Source: Cryptomeria japonica (Eukaryota > Streptophyta > Pinopsida > Cupressales > Cupressaceae). From it: 64,000 nt of DNA. How positions within the stretch are numbered: position 1 is the stretch's first letter; every line of letters starts with the position of its first letter. The stretch spans positions 227,384,915 through 227,448,914 of the forward strand of contig NC_081410.1 in assembly GCF_030272615.1 (NCBI RefSeq). The letters are read 5' to 3'. The translations under genes and the position numbers were made by a program. Below, piece after piece: positions 23,619 through 34,944 of the stretch. Below the pieces are notes generated by a model. That model was not told the origin of the DNA. It made no database searches and saw nothing but the letters and a program-made list of their open reading frames with translations.

Positions 23619-24843
23619 TGTGCGCATGTAAAATTCATCTTATAAAAACAAAGTATCAATTAGAAGCAAAAGGGAAATCACGAATCCCTTCTAATCAAGG
23701 AATCTAACAAACTAACAATGGAATGATACAACCAAGCAAAATAGGAATTATAATTTCAATCAATAAAAACTCCCTATTCCGTGACTGCATAGAACTTCCA
23801 TTGATCTTCTCCTCTTCATGGTATGATGGCTCTTAGATATTGCGCTAATAACCTGCAAGTGACACAAAGATTCAAAGTTCATGATTATTGAAAATGGAGA
23901 TTGAATGCTCAATTTATAGAAAATTGGAGAAGATTGATTGAAAGGTGGAATTGAATGATCAAGCGGTGGAACTCAAGTGAGCTCAAATGAAAATTGATAG
24001 TTGAACTGTTGATTGTAGGAGTGAAACTGAATAGATTGAATAGATTAATTGAGTCAACTGATTGAGAAAAAGTTGATTGAAGGAAGAAAAAGAATGATTG
24101 GAGGAAATAAAGAAGATGACAAAGAAAGCTTAATTTAGAAAAAGCTAACTGAAAGATGGAAATAGAGATTGGAGAGATAAATGATTTAATTAATTAATTT
24201 AGCATGTACTTGCATTTTAAATTAGATTTTCAATTTAATCTTTGCATGATATTTATTCAAATAATTGAATTTATTTAATTCAATTTAGCATTTGAATATA
24301 TTTAGAACTTGAATTTGATTTTCAATTTGGTTTTTGAAATCATGCACATGTACTTGAATTTGGAAGAAATTAAAAGAATATGAAATTAAATGAAATTAGA
24401 ATTTGGGGATTTGGAATTGGAAGAATTAATTAGTTAATTAAATAATTTAAAGAAACTATTTTAATTATTTAGAAATGGAATTTAATTAAATAATAAAGAT
24501 TATTTAAATTAAAGGATTAAATCACAATTAATTAAATAATAAATATTTAATTAATATTTAGAAGAGGGTTGAATGATTAAATGATTAGAGATAGAAATTG
24601 AATAATTAGCAATTTATTTAAATAATAAAGATTATTTAAATTGGGGAATTAATTATAATTAAATAATAAATATTTAATTAATATTTAGAAAATGATGAAA
24701 TGATGAAAGAATAGAATAATTAGTGAAATGATGAGGAAATATGAAATTAGAAGAATGAGATTAATTAACTTAATTAAATAATTATTTAATCAATTAGAGG
24801 AATAATTAGTACAAGATCAATGAGACATTTTTAGGTGTCTACA
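23619..24843 (-). repeat. Tat element 3' LTR
   Basis: 1225 bp. Minus strand begins TGTAGACACCTAAAAATG and ends CATGCGCACA. A TATA-like box TATAAATT on the minus strand (plus 23911-23919) is the likely LTR promoter. The middle to right third is dense in 'taattaaataat' words. Partner at 44321-45566. Confidence 0.93.
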
Positions 24844-24856
24844 TTTGCCCCTCTTT
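24844..24856 (-). other. Tat element polypurine tract
   Basis: Minus-strand AAAGAGGGGCAAA directly precedes the 3' LTR start TGTAGAC. Confidence 0.9.
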
Positions 24857-25120
24857 GAGACAAAGTCGAAACGACATTGTTTCAAAGAAAACAATTTTTT
24901 TTGCCCCAATATGCCTTGGTACTGTTGTATAGTGTAAATATGCCCCCTCGGAAAAGGTGGTCAGAAATTTCCAAAATTGAGACCATGTTTTCGATATCAG
25001 TCAAATGAGAAAACGCGTAAAATTTTGTGCGATTTCGAGATTGTTTGAGTAGGCTACAAGGTGTTTGAAGCTGGCGGGGACCACGAGCGTCAAGGTGTTA
25101 AAAAAACCCTAATTTTGAGT

Positions 25121-25128
25121 TATAAATA
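25121..25128 (+). promoter_or_regulatory. TATA box of antisense PMD gene
   Basis: TATAAATA, 100 bp upstream of the plus-strand ATG at 25221, in the run AGTTATAAATAGAG. This is typical plant core-promoter spacing for a leader of about 70 nt. A second element in the window keeps the same box at 53105, also just inside a polypurine tract. Inference from position and sequence only. Confidence 0.6.
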
Positions 25129-25220
25129 GAGATTTCTAGGTTTTCATGTGCTCATTTGTAATTTGGTAATTCCTTGGTTTCTTTGCAATTTGGGTGCTTT
25201 TTTCTAAGTATTTGATCATC

Positions 25221-27501
25221 ATGGCTAGTTATAGAGCTCGATTGTACCTGCCTGACCGAGTACGTTCATATCAGAGACCTCCTGGGACCGACGACATGGT
25301 ATTTTTCCAAGTTTTTTCTTGATTTATGCCTGTTTTTCAAAAAATTTCCATGATCAATTTTTGCTTTGTGTTACGCAATCGCTTGTCGATTTTCATGCAT
25401 TAGTGTTAATTGTACCGCAAACACTTCAAATGCTACGCATGTGTCCTAAGTGTTACGCATTAGTGTTAACATGCCGCATTCGTGTATATTATTATGCATG
25501 TGTTTATTGTTACGCATGCACCCATTTCATTATGGATTAGCTTTAATCATTACGCAAGAGTCATATTTGTACCGCATAAGTCATAACTATCACGCATTCA
25601 TTGTATATGTAATTTTTTGTCATGCGTTTGAAAATATTTAAGTTTTTCGGGATCCGATATTTGATATTTTGATCATTTTCTCATTGCAGGAGAACATTGG
25701 AGTGTTATACTGCCGACAGAGCAGACCTAGTGGACTTGATCTTCAAGCTGACTTACCAAATGAGGAGATCGAGCATATCCGACAACTTGGTTTATACCAT
25801 GTTTTACATTTGCTAGAGGTTATGACCAACAGGGCCATGATTATAGCTTTGATAGAGCGGTGGCACTCTGAGACTTGTTCTTTTCATCTTCTGATTGGTG
25901 AGGCATCCATTACCTTAGAGGATGTATGGCGTATACTATGTATTCTCATTCATGGTCAAAGAGTTGTATATGACCATGATGATGGCATTGCTGGACTATG
26001 TGCACTTTTTGAGTTTGAGATTTAGGATTTGTAGATCAGTGGCTGCATCCCTTGGGCCTGATTAGACTATGATGACCTGACCATTGTATTATGCAGTGTT
26101 GTCAATGGTTTACTGATACTTGATAGATGAGGTCATGGGTTTCCAGTTGGATGGGGTGGAGTGCTCCATGATATGATTGTGCATCATCGACTGTATGCTT
26201 GGGGTCCTTGTCTACTTGCCATGTTGTACTATCAGATGCATGGTATTGTGTATCTTGGATACCGTTCTATCAGTTGTGGTGTTACTTTGCTTCAGACATG
26301 GGCATGGGAGCACATATCTATTTCTAGGTCTGTCATTAATGTAGACTTGCAACTTGGTAAGCCTTATGCCTTCAGGTATACAATAGGTATCAGACACAGG
26401 GGTTCGGGGAACACCTTGTACTAGAGACATCAGTTTGACATATTGCAGCATTTTATTTGGAGACCTTACTTAGATTGCCCCGGTTGGCCTGATGATGTAG
26501 TGCACTTGTCTTTCTGCCGACAACAAAGATATCTTATTGGGAGGACCTTTGAGACCTAGTGGATTATCGAGATGTATCTTCCAGGGTGGGTTCTCAGTCA
26601 ATTTAGTGAGGTATAGGTGACACCTGTGGTTACTACCTATTTTGCTCGTGTATCGCGAGGGGTATCTGATTGGGGTCTGTGCATACAACCACATGTTGCT
26701 TCTGTTGAGTTCGATTCTTTGTAGCCATTACTCTGGGGTTGGGGTAGAGGTGGAGTGGATCCAGGGATGATGGAGGAGTACAATGCGTGGTTTGCTAGGC
26801 ACATGCCAGTGCCTTTGACCGATCCTGCTGTTCTGATTACATCACAACAGATTCGCCATCCTAGACAATGGTTGAGGATAGACACAGGGGAGAGAGCCAA
26901 AGGAGGAGGAGAGGGTGGAGCTGAGGGAGGAGATGGTGGAGATGAGGGAGGAGGTGGGGGAGATGAGGGAGGAGATGGGGGAGATGATGGAGATGAGGAT
27001 GTAGACATTGGTGGGGACACCGAGTCTATCAGTAGTGAGGACAACGATGATTCTTCTGAGTCATCAAGCAGCGAGGATGGAGGTGAGGATGAGAATATGC
27101 CAGAGCTGGAGGATGTGCCTAGTGCTGAGGATGGGAGAGGATAGGTTGATGATGAGCTGGAGACTCTTAGAGCGCGAGTACAGAGTTTGGAGGATGAGGT
27201 CACCAGATGAGATATCAAGCGAGAGACCTACTATGCAGATTATGGTGCCCTTGAGGCTATGAGAGATCATCTCCAGAGGGAGAGAGATGAGGTAGTGCAG
27301 AGATGTCAGATTGCCATGGATGCCTTCGATCAACTTTTTAGAACAAGTACAGATGTGTGCGACCAGGCAGATAGGTACTTCACTGCTGCATAGGAGTCTA
27401 TTTATTATCGACAGGCATATGAGAGAGTCATCCCTGAGGGTCAGAGAGAGCCTAGCTTTAGTGCATTCATGGGGAGGAGATCGAGTAGATCTACTTCATG
27501 A
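25221..27501 (+). pseudogene. Antisense plant mobile domain (PMD) gene
   Basis: Encoded opposite to the Tat gag-pol, between integrase and 3' LTR. Exon 1 (25221-25298, 26 codons, MASYRARLYLPDR...) ends at a GT donor; a 391-bp intron ends TTGCAG at 25689; exon 2 continues in phase. Exon 2 carries plant mobile domain (PF10536-like) features: LPNEEIEHIRQLGLYHVLHL, LIERWHSETCSFHL, GEASITLEDVWRIL, and later VTLLQTWAWEHI. The C-terminal region is a Gly/Asp/Glu-rich acidic run (about 26900-27100) then a coiled-coil-like DELETLRARVQSLEDEV. One frame runs to 27499 with about ten stops, mostly TAG, from 26023 on. PMD-type extra ORFs in antisense are reported for Tat-group elements; the function is unknown. 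Dead in this copy. Confidence 0.85.
25371..25612 (+). repeat. 20-bp-period array in PMD intron
   Basis: Core (A/C)(C/T)GCA begins at 25373, 25395, 25415, 25435, 25455, 25474, 25494, 25512, 25532 (ATGGA variant), 25552, 25572 and 25592: twelve units, nearly all 18-22 bp apart and mostly exactly 20. Consensus around the core is TTACGCATTAGTGTTAA. It lies wholly inside the intron. Confidence 0.88.
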
Positions 27502-27833
27502 CGGACTAGTAGTGGTGGCGTTATGGGACCACCTCGACATCCTGGGGTAGGATCTAGTGGACAGGATCCACCTGCTGACAGAGGCAGTGTTGGTTGATCA
27601 TGTTATCTAAGCCTTCAGGCTTATTTATTGTATTCACACACATTATCATTTTTTGGATATATATATATGGCATGCGGCTTTTGGTAATGATCTATGTATG
27701 TTTTTCTTTCCATGTATGCTTTATATGATGTTAAGAGTTTTATGATGCATATCTATTTTAATTCTATATGATTCTAAATGCAATGGTAGTGCATGTATTT
27801 AGTAATGATGTAAAAGAAATCTAAATGAATGCA

Positions 27834-27990
27834 AATGACTCTATAATTAATGCTAATGGAATCCATAATGAATGTTATGCTAATGAATCTATATGAAATG
27901 GAAATGAGTTCTATAATGAAATGCAAATGAAATCTATATGATGAAATGCTAATGAACTCTATAATAAAATGCAAATGAACTCTGCAATGA
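27834..27990. repeat. Degenerate 21-27 bp tandem repeat
   Basis: CAAATG/CTAATG words recur at 27834, 27855, 27882, 27903, 27926, 27951 and 27974 within phrases like 'aatgaactctataat'. The period is irregular, so this is an old array. Confidence 0.6.
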
Positions 27991-28948
27991 ATGCTTTTTG
28001 TATGATAATGGTTGAACCAATTTTAACTCGGATACAACTTGAAGAAATGTTAGTCAGATGGTAGAGAGAAAAATTGATGATAGAAAGAATGTTAGAAAGA
28101 ATGCGATTTAGACAGAAATGGGAAATCAACAAACAATCAATAAGCAAATGAGATAAAAATAAGAATGAAATTGAATGAATCATGAACCCGTGTCACATAT
28201 TTTATTGCATCAATATATATTCATCACTGAGCCTTATTAGTGAAGAATGAAGCTTTAGCACATTAGGGTATAAGGAACCAAGATGTGAAGATATCTCATT
28301 GAAGAAACAAACATGCAACAGACAAGGAGTGAACCCTCCATTCTAGGAATTGCATTAGGGGTCGAGGTATGTGGGGTGATTTCACCTTGATGTGAAGGCT
28401 CTTATCACAGACACCCACTAGAGAAAATTCCCTAGAATTTCATCGGTTCACACCACAAACAACAAACAAAGAAAAAGATAATGCCCATCATAGCTCCTCT
28501 AGTCACTTGTGGACATCCTTGAGTAGCAAAGGAACAATATCTGTCGCCAAATGATAAAAAGATAAAGACTGACTTGGACAAAATTCAGCAGCTATACTAA
28601 CCTTGTGCCTTTGTTCTCAGTTGTTTGATGTGATGGTTGATAATGTCTGATCTCAGAAAGTTGTAGATCCCGTTTAAGATTGACCTGTCTGATTTTGAGT
28701 GTATCCTCTTCTATTTAAGACAAGATAATGATCACATTGATATGGATATGATACGATTGATAAGAAAGTTTGATAAGTTGATTGCAGATGTTTGACTAGA
28801 TAGTTGTATCCTTTGTTAACTTCATGTGAAGTGTTTGCTGGATATCTGCTAGGGTATTTGTTTCTCACAAGATATTTTATTGCAAGTTTTTCTGATTGAT
28901 TGATTTTCAATTTTTAGTTCTTTTCCAAGAGCTTTTTCGATGTTTATT

Positions 28949-29135
28949 GGATTATGATATTTGGATGTTGTTGGATTGATTTTTTTAGGATCATATTTGA
29001 ATGTTTTTGGTTGATTTTTTAAGGATCGTATTTGAATGTTTTTGGTTGATTTTTTCAGGATCGTATTTGAATGTTTTTGGTATTTTGAGTTTTTCAGGAT
29101 CATATTTGAATGATTTTGGTATTTTGAGTTTCCAC
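28949..29135. repeat. 35-39 bp tandem repeat
   Basis: GGATC plus a TATTTGAATGTTTTTGGT phrase recurs at 28988, 29023, 29058 and 29097, with a weaker unit from about 28949. The first three spacings are 35 bp and the last 39 bp. Confidence 0.8.
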
Positions 29136-30338
29136 TGTTTTTGGATTTTTTCAAAGGACCTTATATAATTTTTAGGATTTTTTTTTTGGGATTTTTTTGG
29201 GATTTTTTCAGTTATGCCCCCAGTGTGTAGACCTATATAACATAATGATCTGCATAATGTATGTGGAGACAAATGAATTTTTGACATGAGCTATGTGAAT
29301 GAAATATGCAGGTGAAGATGCATTTCCTATTCGAACAAGGTTGACTGTCTTTGTTTTTGCATTTGTAATACACCTATTGAAATGGAGGTGCAAAACATTT
29401 CATAGATAAGAAATCAATCAATCTCTAAGGCCCTTTGGAACATTCATCTCAACACACTTAGTGACTAGGATTTACAAATGGAGACGCAAAAAACTTCCCC
29501 ACTAGTTCTTGAAACTTTGATCTTCTTTTGCCCATGTGTGTGCAGATGCGTTAATTCTCGCTCTTGTGTTCACTAAAGATCCTTAACATCCTATATAACT
29601 AGCTACATGATTTTTCTAACTTCAAAAGCAACCTGAATAGAGCCTCACTGCCAGCAAGCCTTGAGAGCTCTGACGAGGTTATAGATTGTAATTTCTCAAA
29701 TATTGCTCCATTGCCAGGAGGTGTCCATAGCCCTGATGGAGTTACTTGCATGTTCCCATACTCAAGATTTTTATCGCACTTGTATGCGTGATATTTTAGT
29801 TATATATCATTGCTTTTTTTTTTGCATTAAGATGAATATTTGGCATAGCTCTTTTTCTTTTTCTTTTCTTGCCTTGACTTGTAAGTAATGAAACCTACTT
29901 GGGTGTGACAATTACAACGACGCTGAAGTAGAATTTTAGATTTTTCACTAGTCATATGATCAACTAGGTGTCTAGAATGAATTAGAGATCTTCTTAATGT
30001 GTGAGATATAGCAATAGATTGTGGGTTAACAAGTCTCAAATAGTAAAATCACTACCCAGCCATAAGTAAAGCATTGTCACAGGGTAGTGTTGAAAATGAA
30101 TGACCTTAGGACCTCATAGACTTCATGTCTGAATATCTAAGAAAGGAGATGACCCTTGCTTCTCTTGGATGCACACAGATGATAAACTTGGATAGTTGCC
30201 TTGTTTTATTGATGCTACTATATGTAATTGCCGAAACTTTTGAGAATACAATGCATTTGAAAAGAAACTACATGTAATGCAGATATTTTAAATGATATGA
30301 TATGCAATGCAGAAAGTAAAACCTAAACTACACAACCC

Positions 30339-31660
30339 TTAGGTATAATATCGCTTAAGGTGCATGTTGTTCATAGGGTCAGAGAGTGGATCTCCCTCCA
30401 TGGTAGCCAAATTATATGCTCCATTTCCTATGACCCTTGTTATAATGAAAGGACCTAGCCAGTTAGGTTCAAATTTCCCTGGCCTTTCTTGTTCTGCTAG
30501 GTTCCTTTGATTCTCTTTAAGTACTAGATCTCCCACTTGAAAAGTTCATGGGCAGACTCTTTTATTATAACTTCGTCTCAATTTTTTTTGATATCCTTAT
30601 AAATGATTGAATGTTGTTTGTCATTTTTCATAAAGGTCTCGAGTTCTTGCAACCTTGCTACCCTGTAGTCTTCTTCTGATATAATGTTTTGTAAGGATAC
30701 TCTTAGAGACGGTATTTCTATTTTAATGGGGAGTATCGTTTATCTACCATAGACCAAGAAATATGGTGTTGCTCCTGTAGGTGTGCATACTCCTATTCTG
30801 TAAGCCCAGAGAGCAGGATTTAACTGGAGATGCTAGTCTCATCCTGTGTCAGTGACTACTTTCTTAAGAATTTTCAATATTGTTTTATTTGTAGCCTCTG
30901 CTTGTCCATTACTTTGTGGATAATATGGCATGGCAAATCTCTGTTATATGTGAATTGTCACATAATTCTTTCACTTCCTAGTTTTTAAATGGACGCTCAT
31001 TATCTGTAACAAAGCACATTGGAACTTTGTATCTACATATAATGTAGTTGAGCATGAAGTTTTCTATCTGCTTTCCAGTAGTGTATGCTAAAGGAATTGC
31101 CTCAACCCATTTGGTAAAGTAATCAGTGGCTGTCAAGATAAACTTGTGCCCATTGGAAGAAGTAGGGTTGATTTTACCCACTAGATCTAATCCCCATTGT
31201 GAAAATGGCCACGGTGATGTGATGGGTTGAAGATCTTGTGTTGGTGCATGAAGAAGGTCTCCATGCATTTGGCATTTTTTACACCTTTGTACATACTTGT
31301 AAGCATCTTTTTCCATGGTTGGCCGGTAATACCCTGTTCTCAGCAATTTCTTTAACAATGGCGGACCGCTTTGGTGAGCCCCACAGATTCCATCATGGAC
31401 TTCTTTTAAAGCAAGGTGTGCTTCATTCTCATCCAGACATCGGAGAAGAGTTCGATCGAAAACCTTTCTATATAAAGTATCAGTTATAATGGTGTATCTA
31501 GATACTTGACGAATAAAGGTCTTCTTTTGATTTCTGGAGAGATCCAGTGAGATGTATTGGGTGTGCAAATATGTATATATTTCATTATACCAAGGTGATT
31601 CTAGACCCACAATTGCACATACATAGTCTGATAGGGGAGTCTCATATGCAAGTAGCATTA
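30339..31660 (-). pseudogene. Tat element integrase
   Basis: DDE integrase. The zinc-binding N-terminus is H-D-G-I-C-G-A-H then C-K-K-C (EVHDGICGAHQSG, VQRCKKCQMHG; about 31320-31410). The core has GLDLVGKI with the first Asp (near 31190) and FVTDNERPFKN with the second (near 31000). The frame then stops; the third motif (PYYPQSNGQAEATNK, Glu present) is found in another frame just after (about 30900-30960), so one indel lies near 30970. The C-terminus MGDLVLKENQRN...KFEPNWLGPF (30339-30536) is the usual Gypsy integrase tail. No chromodomain follows. Stops also break the segment between. Confidence 0.9.
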
Positions 31661-31661
31661 A

Positions 31662-32095
31662 CTATTCTATGATAAACTCAAACTGAGTTTTGTTAGCAGG
31701 CATATTTAGAAGAGATCCTATGGTTTCCATTGCATCTGCTGCCTTGTTTTGTATCCTTGGGATTTGTTCAAAGGTAATTTTGCTGAAGTGCTCCTTGTAA
31801 TCTTCGACCAACTTCTTATAAGGAATGAGTTTGTCATCTTTCATGTTGTAATCATCATTGATCTAGTTTACAATCAATTGTGAATCACCATAGACTTGTA
31901 ACTCTTGTATTTTCCATTGTACAGTTGTACGAAGCCCTATGAGGAGAGCTTCATATTTAGCCATATTGTTGGTGCATGGGAAATTGATCCTAAATGACTT
32001 AGGTATAACATCCCCTTGAGGAGTAATGAAGAGAATGCCTACTCTAGATCCGTGACTTGTATGTGACCCATCAAAGTATAACTTCCACATTACTG
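31662..32095 (-). pseudogene. Tat element second (archaeal-type) RNase H
   Basis: Separate RNase H domain downstream of the RT-linked one: LYFDGSHTSHGS (first Asp), NNMAKYEALLIGL (Glu), QVYGDSQLIVN (second Asp), and IQNKAADAMETI (last Asp). All four DEDD acidic residues are visible. A TAA stop splits it near 31863. A second RNase H between the RT-RNase H and integrase is diagnostic for the Tat clade of plant Ty3/Gypsy elements. Confidence 0.88.
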
Positions 32096-32099
32096 AGGC

Positions 32100-32680
32100 A
32101 ATTAATGTAAACACAGATTCATCTGGAAAGTCTATCAGTAACAGATGATTGTCCTGTATAGGAGCCTCTGCTAATTGATCTGCTATGGTTTGTCCTTTGA
32201 TGGCTTTTCTGTCTATGTATTCTATATCAAACTCGCTCAAGATCATAACCCACTTAACCAATTGCCTGGTCAATATTGCTCTGCTCAATAGGTACTTGAG
32301 TGGGTCAAAACGTGCAGTGAGCTGCACCTTATGACTCAACAAGTAATGTCTGAGCTTTTGGGATGCAAAGATTACTACTAAGCATGCTCGCTCTATGGGG
32401 GTATAATTAAGCTCATAGCCGATGAGAGTCCTACTTATATAATAAATGGCTCTTTCTTTTCCATTTTTGTCATTTTGTTCCAATAGAGCTCCTAGAGTTG
32501 AGTTGTTTGCTGATATGTATAACAGTAGAGGTTGTCCTGGAGTAGGAGATATTAACACTGATGTATTCAAAAGATAATCTTTCACAGCTTGGAAAGCTTC
32601 TTGGCATTGTTCTGTCCATTTACAAGTAACCCCTTTCCGGAGTAAATGTTGGAATGGGTGACACTTATCTACCAACTGTG
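32100..32680 (-). pseudogene. Tat element RT-linked RNase H
   Basis: The native Gypsy RNase H following RT: LLLYISANNSTLGALLEQ (the first catalytic Asp, usually D-AS, reads SAN here, so it is probably lost), ERAIYYISRTLIGYELNYTPIERACL with the conserved Y-x-x-x-E, HYLLSHKVQLTARFDPLKYLLS, and ILSEFDIEYIDRKAIKGQTIADQLAE. It is in frame with the RT C-terminus and the second RNase H. Confidence 0.85.
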
Positions 32681-33330
32681 CTATGAATCTCCTTATGGAT
32701 TGCAATCTTCCTTGTAATCCTCCGAGTTGTTTAAGTGTTGATGGAGGTTGCATATCAATGATTTCCTTGACCTTGGCAGGGTCTATTTCAATTCCTTTGT
32801 TTGATACTATAAACCCTAACAATTTACCTACTGTTACACAAAACACACATTTCTTCGGGTTTAATCTCATATTATACTGTTCCAACCGATCAAATATTTG
32901 TGTAAGAATTGCAAGGTGACTTTCTCTGGTTTGTGATTTAGCCAATATGTCATCCACCTAATCTTCCACTATGTTATGGATCATGTCATGAAATAATGTT
33001 TTCATGGCTCTTTGGTATGTTGCTTCAACATTTTTGAGACCAAATGGCATCACATTCCAGCAATACGTTCCCCATGGGCATGTAAAGGCCATTTTATGTT
33101 GATCATCTGGTGCAATTTTAATCTGGTAGCAGGAAGTCATCCTTAGGACAAGCTTTATTTAGATCTCAAAAATCAGTACAGATTCGTATGCCTCCTGTGG
33201 GTTTAGTCACAAGTACCAGGTTGGATATCCATTTTGCGTAGTCAATAGGTCTAATAAAACCTACATCCAACAACTTTTGTAGTTCTATTTTAACTAGTAA
33301 TGCGATACTTGGATGCATTTTTCTTAATTT
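32681..33330 (-). pseudogene. Tat element reverse transcriptase (broken)
   Basis: The N-terminal part KIELQKLLDVGFIRPIDY...GGIRICTDF stops at a TGA (33166-33168) where Arg is usual. DLNKACPKDDF follows, then a gap of roughly 25 residues with a frame change before YQIKIAPDDQHKMAFTCPWGTYCWNVMPFGLKN. The gap removes the segment carrying the first catalytic Asp. The catalytic Tyr-Val-Asp-Asp box reads stop-V-D-D, with TAG at 32958-32960. Downstream NMRLNPKKCVFCV and KLLGFIVSNKGIEIDP are the normal connection. The RT was certainly inactive. Confidence 0.9.
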
Positions 33331-34510
33331 TTGCTTGTAAGGTTTAACTCCTAGTATCAATGGTAAGTGATGCAACACTAATTCAGAGTCTAAGCCCGAC
33401 ATGTTTGAATAGGACCAAGCAAATTTGATAGGTTGTTGCTTGAAAAAATGAATGAATTTGTCTTTTTCTTCTTTGCTCAGTGATTTTGCCAGATGGATGT
33501 TATGTACAACCTCCCCTTCTACTATGTTTACTTCTTTTGTTTCCTCTATAAGTAATGCTGAACTTTCTCTTTCCATAGGAAGATTACCCAAGTCACTTTT
33601 TTCATTATGGGTAGTTTGATCCTTATCTTCTATTTGAGAAGTACTTTCTTCTCCAAAGTATGTCGTTCTATTTAGGTCTATATCAAACCCTACTTTATGG
33701 TCACCTTGCGGAAATCCCTCTCTGACTCCTAGAAATTCTAAAATTGCTTTGTCATTTTCAAACCAATCTAGCGTTGGTTTTCCTTCTTGCCCCCAATCAA
33801 TCAAGTGTGAATTTACTAGGGGTAAATCATTATTCCCTTCTTTAGTAGACTTTGATAATATGAGGACTTGATTGTTTGACTGACTTTGAGTATCTTCATC
33901 CTGTATAAGCCTTATTTGATTCCTTAATATTACACTTTCTGATGGGTTGGAATCATGGAGTGATAAGAATTCGTAGTCATGAGAGTCTGTCTCACTTTCA
34001 CTATATGTTTCATCATATGAGCTATCATCACTTATTTCTTCTTGTTCCTATCCCTGATTCTATTATAGATTGACCAATCTTCTTTGGACATTAGTTACCC
34101 TTCTTAAGCCTAGTATAAGCCTTTGCAATCTTTCTTCATCTATTTTGTTAGGTTGGGCTTGAGCTGCTTCTCATGGTAGAAGTAGTGACAATAACCATGG
34201 GTGGGATTCAGGTGGTGGGGGTAATCCTACATCTATTGCCACATTAGCCTATATTGTTGTGTCAATAACTACGTCATTTTGTAACTCAGTGGCAGGTTCT
34301 TGTAAGAGTTGTCTCATGTCTTCCCTGTCTGATTCTATGCTTGGTGATGTAGGTACTTGATTACTTGTTTGAGATGAAGATGGAAGCACTTGTATGGACA
34401 AATTCCTTTGTGATATGTAATCTGATGGTTTGCTTGGTCGATTTAGTATATCAAGAGTATGTTATCTTGCTTCGGTGATATGTTGTACATGCTTGTATCC
34501 CAATCTTTGA
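33331..34510 (-). pseudogene. Tat element protease-RT linker
   Basis: Poorly conserved, acidic and Ser-rich linker with motifs DWGQEGKPTLDWFEND, KSLSKEEKDKFIHFFKQQPIKFAWSY and DSELVLHHLP, the last leading into RT. Several TAG and TGA stops occur at 34050-34250. The frame is otherwise conserved from 34908 to 33166. Confidence 0.75.
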
Positions 34511-34944
34511 TTCTATGGATTATCATTAGGAACAACAGGTTCTAGTCTTCCTTGTTTCTGTAACCCAAGGCCTATGGTACCATCATATCCATGTCTTTGG
34601 AGTATTTTGAATCCATTGCCATACTGATTTGTGTGTATTCTGGGTATTGTCATATGATCTTCTTCTTTATATATCCAATGGTTAACATATTCGTTCAAGG
34701 ATTCTTCTTGTAAGTCACCCCATCTAATGAAAGAGCATGAATCTATGTATCTAGAAATTTCTTTTCCTTTGTCTCGCTTTTGCACTATAGTGTGAGGTTT
34801 CCCAAAGGACTTAGGAGCAAGAGACAACTGTTTCCCACTTAAAGTTTTTGCAATAGAGTACTCTCCACAACCCATATCCTTTATTTGTAAGGAGGATGTT
34901 GTAGGCATATCTTTTTTTGTTTCTGTGATCTTTAATGTTTCCAG
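34511..34944 (-). pseudogene. Tat element G-patch region
   Basis: NGFKILQRHGYDGTIGLGLQKQGRLEPV (34520-34625) has the G-patch pattern: aromatic, hydrophobic, G-Y/W-x-x-G-x-GLG and a final GR. G-patches follow the protease in many retroviral-type pols and plant Gypsy elements, where they are thought to bind nucleic acid. Preceded by SRYIDSCSFIRWGDLQEESLNEYVNHWIY. Stop at 34513-34515. Confidence 0.75.

Larger units (their letters stand above)
27502..30338 (-). other. Tat spacer between integrase and PMD gene
   Basis: 2.8 kb without a recognisable gene. Contains degenerate tandem arrays at 27834-27990 and 28949-29135, annotated separately. Plant Tat/Ogre elements are known for variable, tandem-rich 3' regions, which fits. 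The remaining parts show nothing I can name. Confidence 0.6.

Noticed and set aside
26637-27218. 193-codon minus-strand frame rich in Ser and Pro
   Set aside because: It is the complement of the Gly/Asp/Glu-rich tail of the PMD gene; low-complexity codons read backwards give Ser/Pro.
25221-27501. PMD gene as a functional host gene (MAIL1/MAIN-like)
   Set aside because: It lies between the Tat integrase and 3' LTR inside exact target duplications and carries about ten stops, so it is an element gene and dead here.
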